Positions 1 through 9,000 of a stretch of DNA of 31,517 bases are shown here, one piece after another. This DNA comes from DRQF01 sp964559135 (GTDB taxonomy: Bacteria > Planctomycetota > GCA-002687715 > DRQF01). The notes below the pieces were generated by a model, which ran no database searches, was not told where the DNA came from, and worked only from the letters and a program-made list of their open reading frames with translations. Numbering within the stretch: position 1 is the first letter of the stretch; the number at the start of each line of letters is the position of its first letter. The DNA lies in the NCBI GenBank assembly GCA_964559135.1, contig CAZLGG010000041.1:1-31517 (forward strand), in the 5' to 3' direction. The position numbers and the translations under genes are program-made.

Positions 1-1503
1 GGGCATGTCGCCGCGGAGCCCCTGGATGGCATGGTCCAGCCCTTCTTTCCCATCGGTGGCGCGAAGAAGGAAAGTTCCCGCCAGGGCCTGGACGCGCCGG
101 TCCTCGTGATTCAGGAGAGGACGCACCAAATCTGCGTCTTCGGCGTCGCCCACCTCGAGGAGGAGCTCGAGACGGGCCGTAAGGTCGCCTTCCGGGGGCT
201 GGAAGAGGGCCTTGACCGCGTCGTGGGCCCAGGGACGATGGGTTCTCACGCCGAAGGCGGCGCGATAGAAGTCGCCTTCGTGTCCGTCCAGTGTTGGACG
301 ACGCACGATGCCCCGCCGCCAGAGGTCGGCCGCGGCCATGTCGCGCACCAAGAAGGATTCGAGGGCTGATTCCAGTTTCGCGCGGACTTCCGGTGATGGC
401 TCCGCGACGACGCCGTCGCGGTAGAAGGTCGAGACTTGGCGCTTCGGGAGGGCGGTCAGGCGCCAATCGCCTTCCTTCAGGCTGAATGCCGCGTCATTGG
501 GGTCGGTGTTCCGTCGGGGAACGTATTCGGCGAGGGCGCTTCGCTCATCACCTTTGTGGTTCGATGCCGTGAGTGTGTTCTTGAACGAACTCCCCATGGC
601 GGTTGCGAGGGGGCTCCCGCCGAAAAGGTCCACGAGGGTGGGGAGGATGTCCAGGGTTTGGACGACCGTGGAGGAACGGCCGGCTCGTATTCCCGGTCCT
701 GCAACGATGAGCGGGACGCGCAGGTGCTCATCTTTGAGAGGAGGCGTCTCGGACGCCTCGCCGTAGGCGTTGCCGGGACGCCCCCGACTCCCCGCGACGA
801 CGATGAGCGTGTTCCCGAGGGAGCCCGCGGTGCGGAGGCGCTCGATGACACGCTGGATCTGATTGTCGGAATAGCGCAGGGCTGCCCGGATGTGGCCGGC
901 GCGGGTCCCGTCCGTCCCGAACCCCGGATGGCGCCGTGCGGGGAGTTCGGTCCAGGGGAGATGAATCCACAGAAAGAGCGATTCGTCTTCCCGACGTCCC
1001 GCGAGCAGTCGCTCCACGCGAGTGGAAATTTTTTCCGGTCCACTTCCCCATTCCCATTGGCGCCTGGGGAAATCGAAACGAGGCGGGACCACCCCGACGG
1101 CTTCGGTGCCGGGTTCGAGGATCGGCTTCGTGAAGAAACCGAAGATCTTGTAGCCGGCCTCCGCAAACCAGGCTGCGGCGCCGGTCGCCGGGCCGATCCC
1201 GTCCAGGTCATGCATGACCTGAGGAGTGAGGGCGTAGAGCTGTCCCAGGATGGACGTGAGGCGCAGAGTCGATGGAGCGAAGGCCTGATCGAACACCGTC
1301 CCACGCTCGGCAATGGCATCGATCGTGGGCGTGGGGGCGAGGCCCTTCCCGCCGTAGCAGGCGAGGGCGTCCGGTCCGAGGGCGTCCAGCGTGATCCAAA
1401 TCACGTCGGGACGCTTTCCCGCGGGGCGGCCCGTGTCCTGGGCCGTCGCTCCCAGGGCCAAGCAGCCGAGCATCAGGGCGCCGATCAGGGTGAGTTTCGA
1501 CAT
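1..1503 (-). CDS. Sulfatase/alkaline-phosphatase-superfamily protein with degenerate active site, C-terminus cut by window edge
   Basis: The minus-strand frame is open for 501 codons from an ATG at 1503 to the window edge, so the C-terminus is missing. A signal peptide is clear (hydrophobic stretch ending GATAQ, residues 1-22). The fold is recognised from VIWITLDALGPDALACYG (residues 34-51), which matches the first metal-binding strand of sulfatases, and from LRVPLIVAGPGI followed by a typical DILPTLVDLFGG. However, the usual C/S-x-P-x-R nucleophile motif is replaced by APSTLRLTS (76-84), and the later Asp-His-Gly metal ligands appear as VAGSRGR. Thr79 might still act as a nucleophile, as in TLPSH-type relatives, but the metal site looks lost. 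The last ~60 residues resemble a HEAT repeat. An AAGGAGG ribosome-binding site five bases upstream supports the start. It is divergent from mazG. I infer a secreted binding or scaffold protein rather than an active sulfatase. Confidence 0.75.
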   Translation of the reverse strand, partial: MSKLTLIGALMLGCLALGATAQDTGRPAGKRPDVIWITLDALGPDALACYGGKGLAPTPTIDAIAERGTVFDQAFAPSTLRLTSILGQLYALTPQVMHDLDGIGPATGAAAWFAEAGYKIFGFFTKPILEPGTEAVGVVPPRFDFPRRQWEWGSGPEKISTRVERLLAGRREDESLFLWIHLPWTELPARRHPGFGTDGTRAGHIRAALRYSDNQIQRVIERLRTAGSLGNTLIVVAGSRGRPGNAYGEASETPPLKDEHLRVPLIVAGPGIRAGRSSTVVQTLDILPTLVDLFGGSPLATAMGSSFKNTLTASNHKGDERSALAEYVPRRNTDPNDAAFSLKEGDWRLTALPKRQVSTFYRDGVVAEPSPEVRAKLESALESFLVRDMAAADLWRRGIVRRPTLDGHEGDFYRAAFGVRTHRPWAHDAVKALFQPPEGDLTARLELLLEVGDAEDADLVRPLLNHEDRRVQALAGTFLLRATDGKEGLDHAIQGLRGDMP

Positions 1504-1564
1504 ACCGTCCTCCTTCGGTCCATGCATTCTGCATCTTTATCGTCGGCGTGTAACATGCCTCTCA
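1504..1564. promoter_or_regulatory. Divergent promoter region between the sulfatase-like gene and mazG
   Basis: This 61-bp spacer separates two divergent starts. On the minus strand a TTGAGA (1565-1560) and a GATAAA (1541-1536) are 18 bases apart and could be -35 and -10 boxes for the sulfatase-like gene, followed by a strong GGAGG ribosome-binding site at 1513-1509. The -35 would overlap the mazG start codon. No convincing ribosome-binding site precedes mazG, which may be leaderless. The promoter call rests on consensus matches only. Confidence 0.3.
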
Positions 1565-2371
1565 ATGAGCGACGACCGTCTGAAATCCTCTTTTTTGGCT
1601 CTCTCGTCGGTGATGCGACGGCTGAGGGCGGGCTGCCCCTGGGATGCCCGGCAGACCCACGCCTCGTTGAGACGCTATCTCATCGAGGAATGTCACGAGG
1701 TTCTGGACGCCCTGGATCGGGACAGCGCGGAGGATCTCAGGGCGGAATTGGGTGATCTCCTCTTCCAAGTGTGGTTCCACTCCGAGATCGCATCGGAAGA
1801 CGAGGACGGCTTCGATTTGGCCGATGTTCTGGACGGCATCACCGAGAAACTCGTACGTCGACACCCCCACGTCTTCGAGAAGGCTGGGGGCGGGGCCGAT
1901 CAGGACGAGGCCTGGTCGCGGGCGGCCTGGGAGCGCCGCAAGATGACCGAGGGGCGGACGTCGCGCCTGGAGGGCTTGCCCCCCAGTCTTCCCGCCCTGC
2001 TGCAGGCGCAGATTCTCCAGGAAAAAGCGGCGTCGGTGGGGTTCGACTGGCCGGATCACCGGGGTGTCCTCGACAAAGTCCGTGAGGAGTGCGGCGAACT
2101 CGAAGAGGAGTTGGCCGCCGCCGCGTCTTCAGGCGGGACCATGCCGACGGCCGGAATGGAACATGAGCTGGGCGATCTGCTGTTCACGTTGGTCAATCTG
2201 GCCCGCAAGCTCGCCCTCAACGCCGAGGATGCCCTGCGCATGGCCAACCGCCGGTTCCGAGAGCGCTTCCAGTACATCGAGCGAGCGGTCGCCGCCTCCG
2301 GCCGTCCCATGGAAGACGTGGAATTGGACGAGTTGGAGCGGCTCTGGGAGCAGGCCAAGGCCGCCGAATGA
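1565..2371 (+). CDS. mazG: Nucleoside triphosphate pyrophosphohydrolase MazG
   Basis: The protein has 268 residues, close to the usual length of the two-domain MazG family (about 260). MazG hydrolyses (d)NTPs to the monophosphate and pyrophosphate in the cytoplasm, acting in nucleotide-pool sanitation and, in E. coli, lowering ppGpp. Both all-alpha helical domains are visible: the first has CPWDARQTHASL, then EECHEVLDALD and ELGDLLFQVWFHS; the second has EECGELEEEL and ELGDLLFTLVNLARKL. The E-E-x-x-E plus E-L-G-D-L-L pattern is the Mg-binding signature. The frame is open further upstream to 1391, but the extension overlaps the divergent sulfatase-like gene and has no MazG similarity, so the ATG at 1565 is chosen. 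It converges with the next gene, leaving 22 bases between the stops. Confidence 0.95.
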   Translation: MSDDRLKSSFLALSSVMRRLRAGCPWDARQTHASLRRYLIEECHEVLDALDRDSAEDLRAELGDLLFQVWFHSEIASEDEDGFDLADVLDGITEKLVRRHPHVFEKAGGGADQDEAWSRAAWERRKMTEGRTSRLEGLPPSLPALLQAQILQEKAASVGFDWPDHRGVLDKVREECGELEEELAAAASSGGTMPTAGMEHELGDLLFTLVNLARKLALNAEDALRMANRRFRERFQYIERAVAASGRPMEDVELDELERLWEQAKAAE

Positions 2372-2393
2372 CTTGGCGCCACAGGGTCGCGGG

Positions 2394-3788
2394 TCAGTGG
2401 GCCTTCGCGAGGAGAAGAGTCGCTTCCTCGGCGAGGTCGGGACGCTTCGAGTCCTTGATCGCTTCCAGGATCTCCCTGGCTTCATCCTTGCGTCCCAGAT
2501 CGATCAGGAGGCTTGCGCGAAGGAGCTGAGCCACCTGACGGAGGTCCGGGGCGGTCCAATCCCCAAGGCCTTCCTCGATCCACTGCAGCGCGTCCTCGTC
2601 GCCGGCTTCGCGTCGCGTGATGTCGAACGCGACGCGCAGGGCGCCTTCGGCTTCCCGGGTTTCGGGCGCGCGACGCAAGAGTTTCTCCGCGATGTCTTTG
2701 GCGGCCTCGGGGGCGGGGCCCGCAATCGCTTCCGCCGCGGCCAGTTCGAGTCCCGGGCGCTCCGAGCAGGTGGGGTAGTCCTTGACGAACGCCTCGAGGG
2801 CGTCTCCGACTTCCCAGGGCTCCCGGAAATCGCGGATGAGTCGTTGCAGCGCCAAGAGTCGGGTGGACTTGGTGTTTTGGTCCGCCGGCAGTTTGCGGCC
2901 GGCCACCTGCTCGAGGAGCCGCCGGAGATCGCGAACGATACGTTCACGGGGAAGCGGCGCGCCGTCGGGAGGGAGCATGACACCGCCACGGATACGGAGC
3001 AGATACAACCACGCCTTCTCGTATTCTCCTTCCTTCACCAGGTGAGCCACGAGTCCGGCGACCCGCCGGGGGGCCTTCGCTGTCTTTGGGAAGTAAAAGA
3101 GCAATCGTTCCATGACGGGCCAACGCTGGGGGTCCTCTTCGGGCAGCGCCGTCAGGAGCTCGACGTGAGCTTTCTCCGCCGCCGGATGAAGGGGATAGAT
3201 CGAAGCGAATCGCTGGAGCGCCAGAGCGGCCCGGTGCTTGGCCATCGGTCCTCCGCCTTCCAGGTCGGCTTCGATGCGGGCGAGCTCCTCCTGCTGACGA
3301 GCGAGTTTTTCCGCCCAATTCGCGCGGTCGGGCTCGGTCACGCCGCCCTTCACGGCCACGGCGTACTTCAAGGCCCGATCGTAGGCACCCCACCGCGCCG
3401 CCAGGGTGGCCGCTCGCATGGAATCCTTGGAAGCATCGCCGCCTTCCCGAACCCGCGCGGCGATGAGCTTCTCCAGGGATGCAAGAGCCGCCGGAACGTC
3501 TCCTTCGGCTTCCTGAACCCGGGCGATCCAGGGCGCCGCGTCGGAGACGACGGGCAGGTCCTTGTAGGTCTCCGCGAAATCCAGAAGTTTCTCGTGGATC
3601 TCGATCGCCGGGAAGGGCGGGACCGGCGTGCGACGTCGCGTGGGAGCGGGCGCAGGAGGGAGCTTCGCGATACGTGTTGCCAATCGGGCCAGGGTGTCTT
3701 CGGCCTCACGGGTGCGGTCGTCGACCTGAGCCCCGGCGAAACCGCCCATGCCGACGACAGCGCAGAGCAGGAGAAATCGTGAAATCAT
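2394..3788 (-). CDS. Secreted helical-repeat (TPR-like) protein of unknown function
   Basis: This is a 464-residue protein. Residues 1-20 form a signal peptide (ISRFLLLCAVVGMGGFAGAQ), so it is exported. The rest is almost entirely amphipathic helix pairs rich in Ala, Leu, Arg and Glu, for example WGAYDRALKYAVAV, VHAEL-type pairs and a C-terminal ARIL/LLIDLGRKDEAREILEAIK segment, which is a recognisable tetratricopeptide-like unit. A Pro/Arg-rich linker (about residues 45-58) follows the signal peptide. TPR solenoids usually mediate protein contacts; no catalytic motif is visible. It lies downstream of the repeat region on the same strand as the FG-GAP gene but about 570 bases away, so it is probably transcribed on its own. 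Confidence 0.75.
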   Translation of the reverse strand: MISRFLLLCAVVGMGGFAGAQVDDRTREAEDTLARLATRIAKLPPAPAPTRRRTPVPPFPAIEIHEKLLDFAETYKDLPVVSDAAPWIARVQEAEGDVPAALASLEKLIAARVREGGDASKDSMRAATLAARWGAYDRALKYAVAVKGGVTEPDRANWAEKLARQQEELARIEADLEGGGPMAKHRAALALQRFASIYPLHPAAEKAHVELLTALPEEDPQRWPVMERLLFYFPKTAKAPRRVAGLVAHLVKEGEYEKAWLYLLRIRGGVMLPPDGAPLPRERIVRDLRRLLEQVAGRKLPADQNTKSTRLLALQRLIRDFREPWEVGDALEAFVKDYPTCSERPGLELAAAEAIAGPAPEAAKDIAEKLLRRAPETREAEGALRVAFDITRREAGDEDALQWIEEGLGDWTAPDLRQVAQLLRASLLIDLGRKDEAREILEAIKDSKRPDLAEEATLLLAKAH

Positions 3789-3865
3789 GCCCCAGTCTAA
3801 CGCGGGGTCGACCGATCGAGCATATTCTTCTCGAAGTTCACGTCCCGTCGAAGGCGATGTCAGTC

Positions 3866-3949
3866 CACGACCTGCCCGATCATTTTTGTCTCACGGAGGC
3901 ACGGAGCCTCGGAGAAGGAGGTCGCGGCTCGCTCGGCGCTCCGTGGCCC
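3866..3949. repeat. 84-bp intergenic repeat, copy 1
   Basis: This copy matches 4040-4123 over 84 bases with three differences that I can count. Within it CACGGAGC and GCTCCGTG are exact inverted arms enclosing about 30 bases, so it can form a hairpin like a REP-type element. It begins with a CACGACC and ends at a TGGCCC. No coding frame fits the region. Confidence 0.85.
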
Positions 3950-3983
3950 TTCCTCTGGATCCGGGACGTCCCCGTCCCGCGCG

Positions 3984-3999
3984 CGGCACGCGCGTGCCG
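3984..3999. repeat. Perfect 16-bp GC palindrome
   Basis: CGGCACGCGCGTGCCG is an exact palindrome. It sits between the two 84-bp repeats, just after a second small stem with GGGACG (3963-3968) and CGTCCC (3973-3978). The pair could form stem-loops in RNA, or be a byproduct of the GC-rich sequence. Confidence 0.6.
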
Positions 4000-4039
4000 T
4001 GGGAGCCTCGAGGTTTCGACTGGGTTGTCGGCGTCAATT

Positions 4040-4123
4040 CACGACCTGTCCGATCATTCTTGTCTCACGGAGGCACGGAGCCTCGGAGAAGGAGGTCGCG
4101 GCCCGCTCGGCGCTCCGTGGCCC
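4040..4123. repeat. 84-bp intergenic repeat, copy 2
   Basis: This is the second copy of the element at 3866-3949. Here the downstream side is more complete: the arm at 4063-4080 pairs with 4138-4155 at 16 of 18 positions if G-T wobbles are allowed, so positions 4063-4155 can fold as one long hairpin. On the minus strand it lies downstream of the FG-GAP gene and could act as a terminator or transcript-stabilising structure. Confidence 0.85.
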
Positions 4124-4134
4124 ATGGGGCTCCA

Positions 4135-4189
4135 TGTCTTCGCATCTTCGTGAGAGGACCTTTCCCATGGAGTCGGGGCGAATGTGTGG
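4135..4189. repeat. 55-bp direct repeat, left flank of the gap
   Basis: The 55 bases ending at the gap are identical to the 55 bases that begin immediately after it (4290-4344). This looks like unmerged overlapping contig ends; 55 is a commonly used assembly k-mer length. Confidence 0.9.
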
Positions 4190-4289
4190 NNNNNNNNNNN
4201 NNNNNNNNNNNNNNNNNNNNNNNNNNNNNNNNNNNNNNNNNNNNNNNNNNNNNNNNNNNNNNNNNNNNNNNNNNNNNNNNNNNNNNNNN
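4190..4289. other. Scaffold gap of exactly 100 N
   Basis: Exactly one hundred N characters, the conventional placeholder for a gap of unknown length. It lies inside the repeat region, where short-read assembly would be expected to break. The true distance may be zero or may include further copies of the repeat. Confidence 0.97.
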
Positions 4290-4344
4290 TGTCTTCGCAT
4301 CTTCGTGAGAGGACCTTTCCCATGGAGTCGGGGCGAATGTGTGG
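4290..4344. repeat. 55-bp direct repeat, right flank of the gap
   Basis: This is an exact copy of 4135-4189. It carries only the right-hand hairpin arm; the matching left arm would lie in the gap if this is a genuine further copy of the element. It ends 14 bases before the stop codon of the FG-GAP gene. Confidence 0.9.
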
Positions 4345-4358
4345 GGGGTGGAAGTCGG

Positions 4359-6077
4359 TCATGGTAAGAGCAAAAACTCCAATCCGTTGGAGGAGGCGAA
4401 GGGGGGTGTGAGAGCGAAGAACTGGCTGCGGACCAGGGCCCCCGCGAAGGCGGGGTAGCGGATGGGGGCCAGCGCCGCGAACTTCCCCTGCCCATCGAAG
4501 AGGAAGGGCTGGGTGAGCAGCAACTCCTGCGGACTGTCGTCGATGAGGACGGGGACGCCCATCACCGAGGTGCTCGCGGTCTGGAGACTCAGACCGAAAA
4601 AGCCCAGGCTCCCCGGCACGCCCCCGGAGCACACGATGGCGCCCTGGGCGGGGTCACTGCCCAGTCCCGGAAACCAGACCTGGTCCAAGGTCTGCAAGCC
4701 CCCCAGGGCTTCCCCGTAGCTGCGGGTACCCCCGAAGGAATAGACCCGCACGCCGCCGTTGCCCGGAGCTATGGAGCTGTCCGAGATGGAACACCCGACA
4801 TCCGGAAACCCGTCGCCGTTCAGATCACCGAGGCCCATGATGTTTTTGCCGAGGACTCGCCCCAGGTCGCCGGCTTCGAAGAAGAGGAGGCTGAAGTCGA
4901 ATCCAGAGTAGACGAGCACGAGGCCTTGATTGGCGTTGAGGCCGCCGACGGAGCCGGGGGCATCCCAGAGTGGGACGCCCACGGCCAGGTCGGGGACGCC
5001 GTCGCCGTCCATGTCGCCACAACGGGACAAGGAACGCCCGAAACCGTCGAAGAGACTGGACCCGGTGAGGGTGGCCATGAGACTGGCATCGAAACCCGAG
5101 TGGATGCGGATGGTGCCCAGCCCGTCTCCCGGCGCCGCAATGGCGAAGTCGTCAAAGCCGTCACCGTCGACGTCGCCCAGACCGTCCACCACGTGGCCGA
5201 ATTCACTGAGGACGGGGATCCCCAAGATCCCGGGGACCGGTGGTGGGCCCTGCAAGAAGTGGATGACGCTGCCGTCCAAACTCGAGATCACGGCGGCGGC
5301 GCCGGTATCCGGCGGCAACGTGGAACTGGAGGACGCGGCCGGGAAAAACGGCGCTCCCAGGATGAGGTCGTCGATGCCGTCTCCGTTGACGTCGCCGACA
5401 TTGCGTACGATGTGAGGGAAAAACCCGGGAACTGAGGTCTGGAAATCGATCATGAGCAGAGGCGTGTGATCGATGCCGGAAAGGATCCGAAGCGTCCAGG
5501 GATTCTTGTTCAGGAGGACGACTTCTCGGATTCCGTCACCATTCAGATCGTTGACGGTGTCGAGGATGTAGTTGCCAGGAATCAATCCGAAGTTTGGCGT
5601 GTTGAGCAGGATGTTCGCGGTCGAACCGGAGAAGAGCAAGAGGCTCCCGCCGTTGAGACCGATGGCATAGGCGAGAATGTCGTCACAGCCGTCCATGTTG
5701 ACGTCACCCGCATCACAGACCGAGGCTCCGAGGTCTTGACTGGGGGGTGTGAATGGATTCGGCGTGAGCAGAGTACTGAGTAGGCTCCCATCAATACCGG
5801 AGTAGACTCGAACAGAGCCGTGGGAGTTTCCGAACGTTGAGTCGTGGGGGATAGCGACCAGATAGTCTCGGAATCCGTCGTCATCAACGTCGCCTCCCTG
5901 TCGCAAGTGAAGCCCCAGTCCGTCGGACTGATTCATGCCGAGGTGTTGGTAGCGCAGAGGAAGCTGCGCCGTAGCCTGACCGAGCATCGCTCCGAGGAGA
6001 ATGAGGGCCCACATGGGGGCGCGTCGATGATGGACCTTGCGGGCGAAGCGGATCTTTCTTCTGCGGAGAGTGCTCAT
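4359..6077 (-). CDS. Secreted FG-GAP repeat (integrin-alpha-like beta-propeller) protein
   Basis: The protein has 572 residues. A long basic N-terminus (residues 1-21) precedes a hydrophobic segment ending GQATAQ (to about residue 38), an export signal. Seven FG-GAP-type units with calcium-binding loops are visible, among them DVDDDGFRD, DVNMDGCDD, DLNGDGIRE, DVNGDGIDD, DVDGDGFDD, DMDGDGVPD and DLNGDGFPD, interleaved with strands such as VRVYSGIDGS. This matches a seven-bladed propeller. The last ~110 residues form a separate domain ending PPFASSNGLEFLLLP, which resembles C-terminal beta-sandwiches of other secreted planctomycete-type proteins. The start codon overlaps the stop of the upstream hydrolase gene by four bases (ATGA), so the two are co-transcribed and translationally coupled. 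An adhesion or surface-binding role is inferred; the propeller class is secure. Confidence 0.88.
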   Translation of the reverse strand: MSTLRRRKIRFARKVHHRRAPMWALILLGAMLGQATAQLPLRYQHLGMNQSDGLGLHLRQGGDVDDDGFRDYLVAIPHDSTFGNSHGSVRVYSGIDGSLLSTLLTPNPFTPPSQDLGASVCDAGDVNMDGCDDILAYAIGLNGGSLLLFSGSTANILLNTPNFGLIPGNYILDTVNDLNGDGIREVVLLNKNPWTLRILSGIDHTPLLMIDFQTSVPGFFPHIVRNVGDVNGDGIDDLILGAPFFPAASSSSTLPPDTGAAAVISSLDGSVIHFLQGPPPVPGILGIPVLSEFGHVVDGLGDVDGDGFDDFAIAAPGDGLGTIRIHSGFDASLMATLTGSSLFDGFGRSLSRCGDMDGDGVPDLAVGVPLWDAPGSVGGLNANQGLVLVYSGFDFSLLFFEAGDLGRVLGKNIMGLGDLNGDGFPDVGCSISDSSIAPGNGGVRVYSFGGTRSYGEALGGLQTLDQVWFPGLGSDPAQGAIVCSGGVPGSLGFFGLSLQTASTSVMGVPVLIDDSPQELLLTQPFLFDGQGKFAALAPIRYPAFAGALVRSQFFALTPPFASSNGLEFLLLP

Positions 6078-9000
6078 CGTGCATCCCTCCTGAGATCACC
6101 CGGGTAGGTCAGCGGACGCACCCAGCGGAGAGTCTCCGTCGCCGATGCAGCAAGATTGGTCATGATGCCTCGGCCTCCGACAAGGGGATATTCGGTGGCA
6201 GGCCCCACCTTGGACCACGGATTGCGGCTGAATAGCTGTTGCTGCGACGCATTCAGGTTGATTGAGGAGAGGTTGATGCGATCAAACGCGAACCACTGCT
6301 GCTCCGGGGGGAGCCAGTAGAAGGCCGTGTTGGTGTGGTCGCCAGCGCTGGGAGTGCCCAACCACGCCGGGCGGTCGGAATAGCCCCACAGGCCGATGGA
6401 ATGGGGTTGATTGGGAGTGGCGGTGAAATCAACCCGGATCGGGAACCGGAGGCTGAGGTAGACGTTGGCGAAGGAACTGGCGCCGGCGCAGTCGAGGCGC
6501 CAGACATCATCGAGTTCGATGTAGGCGGTGGAGGCGATGGGCGGCGAGGTGGACCCCGTGAAGTTGGGGCCGGTGAGGCCCGATTCCACGAGGTGGCTCC
6601 AGTTGATGTCGCCCCACAGGTTGGAATCCAGCTCGATCTCGTCCACGGGGTAGTTGATGCCCTTGAACTCCTGCATCCCGGAGAGAGCGCTCTGGGGATG
6701 AAGATAGGCGTTGATGCGCCGCATGGGGACATAGCCCGCACGGGGGGCCACGATGTCGCCGCCACAGGAGAGGAAGGGGGGCGAGGGGAAAACGGGGACT
6801 TCCAGGTAGGCCGCCTCGTCGGGAAGCATGCGGATGTCCTCACCCTTCAGGCGGAAGGTGGTCCCGGGCATCGTGCTGAGCACCACGTCCCACTCGTGGG
6901 CGGCCAGGGTTCCGGCGCCTTGATAGGTGCAAAGAATCTCGACGCCCCCGGAAGAACTCGGGCGTCGGAGCTTCACCACCTGTCCGGTCATCACCGAGGA
7001 CGTACTCGTGAAGGGGTCCACGAAGAGATCATTGAAGGACGCGGTGGGGCGAATCACCACGGATGAGGCCTGTGGAAGAGCGGAGACCGAAATGCTCGAA
7101 GGCGCCGTGTCCAGATGAAGGGTGTCGTTGTTGGCGGTGGTCGTGGTGTTGGAGATGACCGGCCACCAATCCCCCTCCATGCCGTGATCGCTGAGCATCG
7201 GGGCGTTCAGTTGGAGGGAAGGTGGATTGAGCTGCGCCGGCCGCCGACTGGAGTCGTGGGTCACGAGAACCACGTAACGGTGGAAGAGCCCCTGAAGCGT
7301 GCTCGCTTGGCTGCCCAGATAGCTGAGCCCCAAGAAGTCGGTGGCGGCGAGGAGGGGAGCGGTGTTGGCGTCGAACACCATGTCACTCATCGTCGCCGTG
7401 ACGAACTTGCCCTCGAAGAGTTCCTTGCCGTGGAGTGTGGGGGCCAGGATGTTCTTTCCGGGCGGAGGGGGGGTGGAGACGCTGGGGTCAGGGGAAAGGA
7501 TGGCCCCCACGAAACGGCCCACGGGACGGGTGAAGACCCCCAGGTACCCGTCGTTGCCGGTGCGAACCTCCACTTTGAAAAAACGGCTCTCCGTGCTGAG
7601 AGCGTCCAGATAACCGCTCGACGTGTACATCTGCATGGGGTTCGGCATGGACACCGTATAGGTGTGCGACCCGCTGCCGCCGGCCAGGAAAGACGTCCCC
7701 GGCACCTCCTTCCAGCGGTTCTCCCGGAGCGCGACGACGCCGTGAAGCGTCGTGTTGGTCCCGGGAATGGGAGGTGGATTCGCTGTCAAGAGTCGGTACC
7801 GGAAGTTGGCCACCGTGGGGAACGTGATGGTCATCATCTGGTCGAACGGCGTCGTTGCGGACTGGCTGAAGGTGAGCGCGGTGATGCGGAAGACGGATTG
7901 AGGGTTCGTGGGGTTCGTCCCGGCCAGGCGCTCCTGGTTGTCGGTGGCCCCGTCGCCGTCGGTGTCGGCATCGAGGGGGTCCGTGATGTTGGACGTTTCC
8001 GTCAGGTCGTCCATGCCGTCCTCATCCGAGTCCGGCTTGTTGTCCAAGTGCTTCGAGATGAAGGCCAGCGCCAAACGGGCTTGCTCGGCATCGGCGTCCC
8101 GAAATCCGTGGCCCTCGCCCTGGAAGATGATGGTGCGATTGGGGATGCCGGCCGTCACGCAGGCGGTGTTGAAGGTCTGGGCTTGAAACTGGGGTGAGAA
8201 GCGGTCGTCCGCCCCGCCAAGCCACAGCACCGGGCCCGTGAACGGGAGGTTGTCGGGGTTGGGGGTGTTGGGGCCGATGAGGGCCTTCACGGCGGAGCTA
8301 TCGGTGAGGATCATCCGGAGCCGTTCGTTGTAGGTGGTCGGGTCCGGGTAGGGCGCCGACGGCCAGGGATTCAAGGTTTGAGTGGTCCGGTCGAAGTTGC
8401 GCTGGGGGAAGATGAGAAAGCGGGCGCCCACGGGGCCCCAGTTCGTGGGGTAGGGGGCCATGGTGAGAGGCGAATAGTCCGAAGCCGGAGGGTCGGGAGT
8501 GGGGTCGCTGAACAACATGGGGCGAATGTCCGTGTCACCGGGATGAGCGACCGTGCCCGTGGGCGGAGTACACCCCGGAGGAACGTCCGCATTGGGAGTG
8601 AACAGATCGAAGATGACCGGATTGCAGGGGTCGTACCAGGGCGCCCCCACCGGCTGGGTTCCCGCCGGGGTGCCCACCATCGCACCGTGATAATAGGGGT
8701 GCACGAGAGTGTTGGGGCGAAGGTAGATGAACGCCCAATCGCCGAGTCCACGGAAATTGGAGGCGTCGGAGCCGGCGGCCCCCACCGTTGCGAGCGCCGT
8801 GCGCGGGTCCAAGATGTCGTGATTCTGTGGAGGCCCTGGAAGGGGGCTTTCGAGGGCCGACATCATGGCGGCCATGGCTCCGTATCCCGTGTGGATGTTC
8901 AGCCCCAACACGCCGGCGGAGCTTCCGCCGGACAGGATGATCCGGGATGCGTCGACGGGGAACTGATTGGGTTGGGAGCCGGAGCCCTGTGTCCAGGTCG

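Larger units (their letters stand above)
3789..4358. other. Non-coding interval with hairpin repeats and an assembly gap
   Basis: This 570-base interval (470 bases known) separates the start of the helical-repeat gene from the end of the FG-GAP gene, both on the minus strand. I see no credible gene in it. It contains two 84-bp direct repeats, several inverted repeats, a 100-N gap and a 55-bp duplication flanking the gap, each listed separately. The minus-strand promoter of the helical-repeat gene must lie near 3789-3865, where there is an AATAT segment but no clear -35/-10 pair. Confidence 0.8.

Noticed and set aside
436..1755. A 439-codon plus-strand open frame over the sulfatase-like gene
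   Set aside because: It is antisense to a frame with clear sulfatase-fold motifs and a signal peptide, its composition is Arg/Gly-rich as expected of GC-rich shadow frames, and it runs into mazG.
2064..3782. A 572-codon plus-strand open frame over the end of mazG and the helical-repeat gene
   Set aside because: It overlaps the second MazG domain in a different frame and is antisense to a protein with a good signal peptide; no recognisable domain.
3866..4344. CRISPR array
   Set aside because: Only two 84-bp copies with dissimilar spacing, internal inverted arms and no cas genes; this is a REP-like element.
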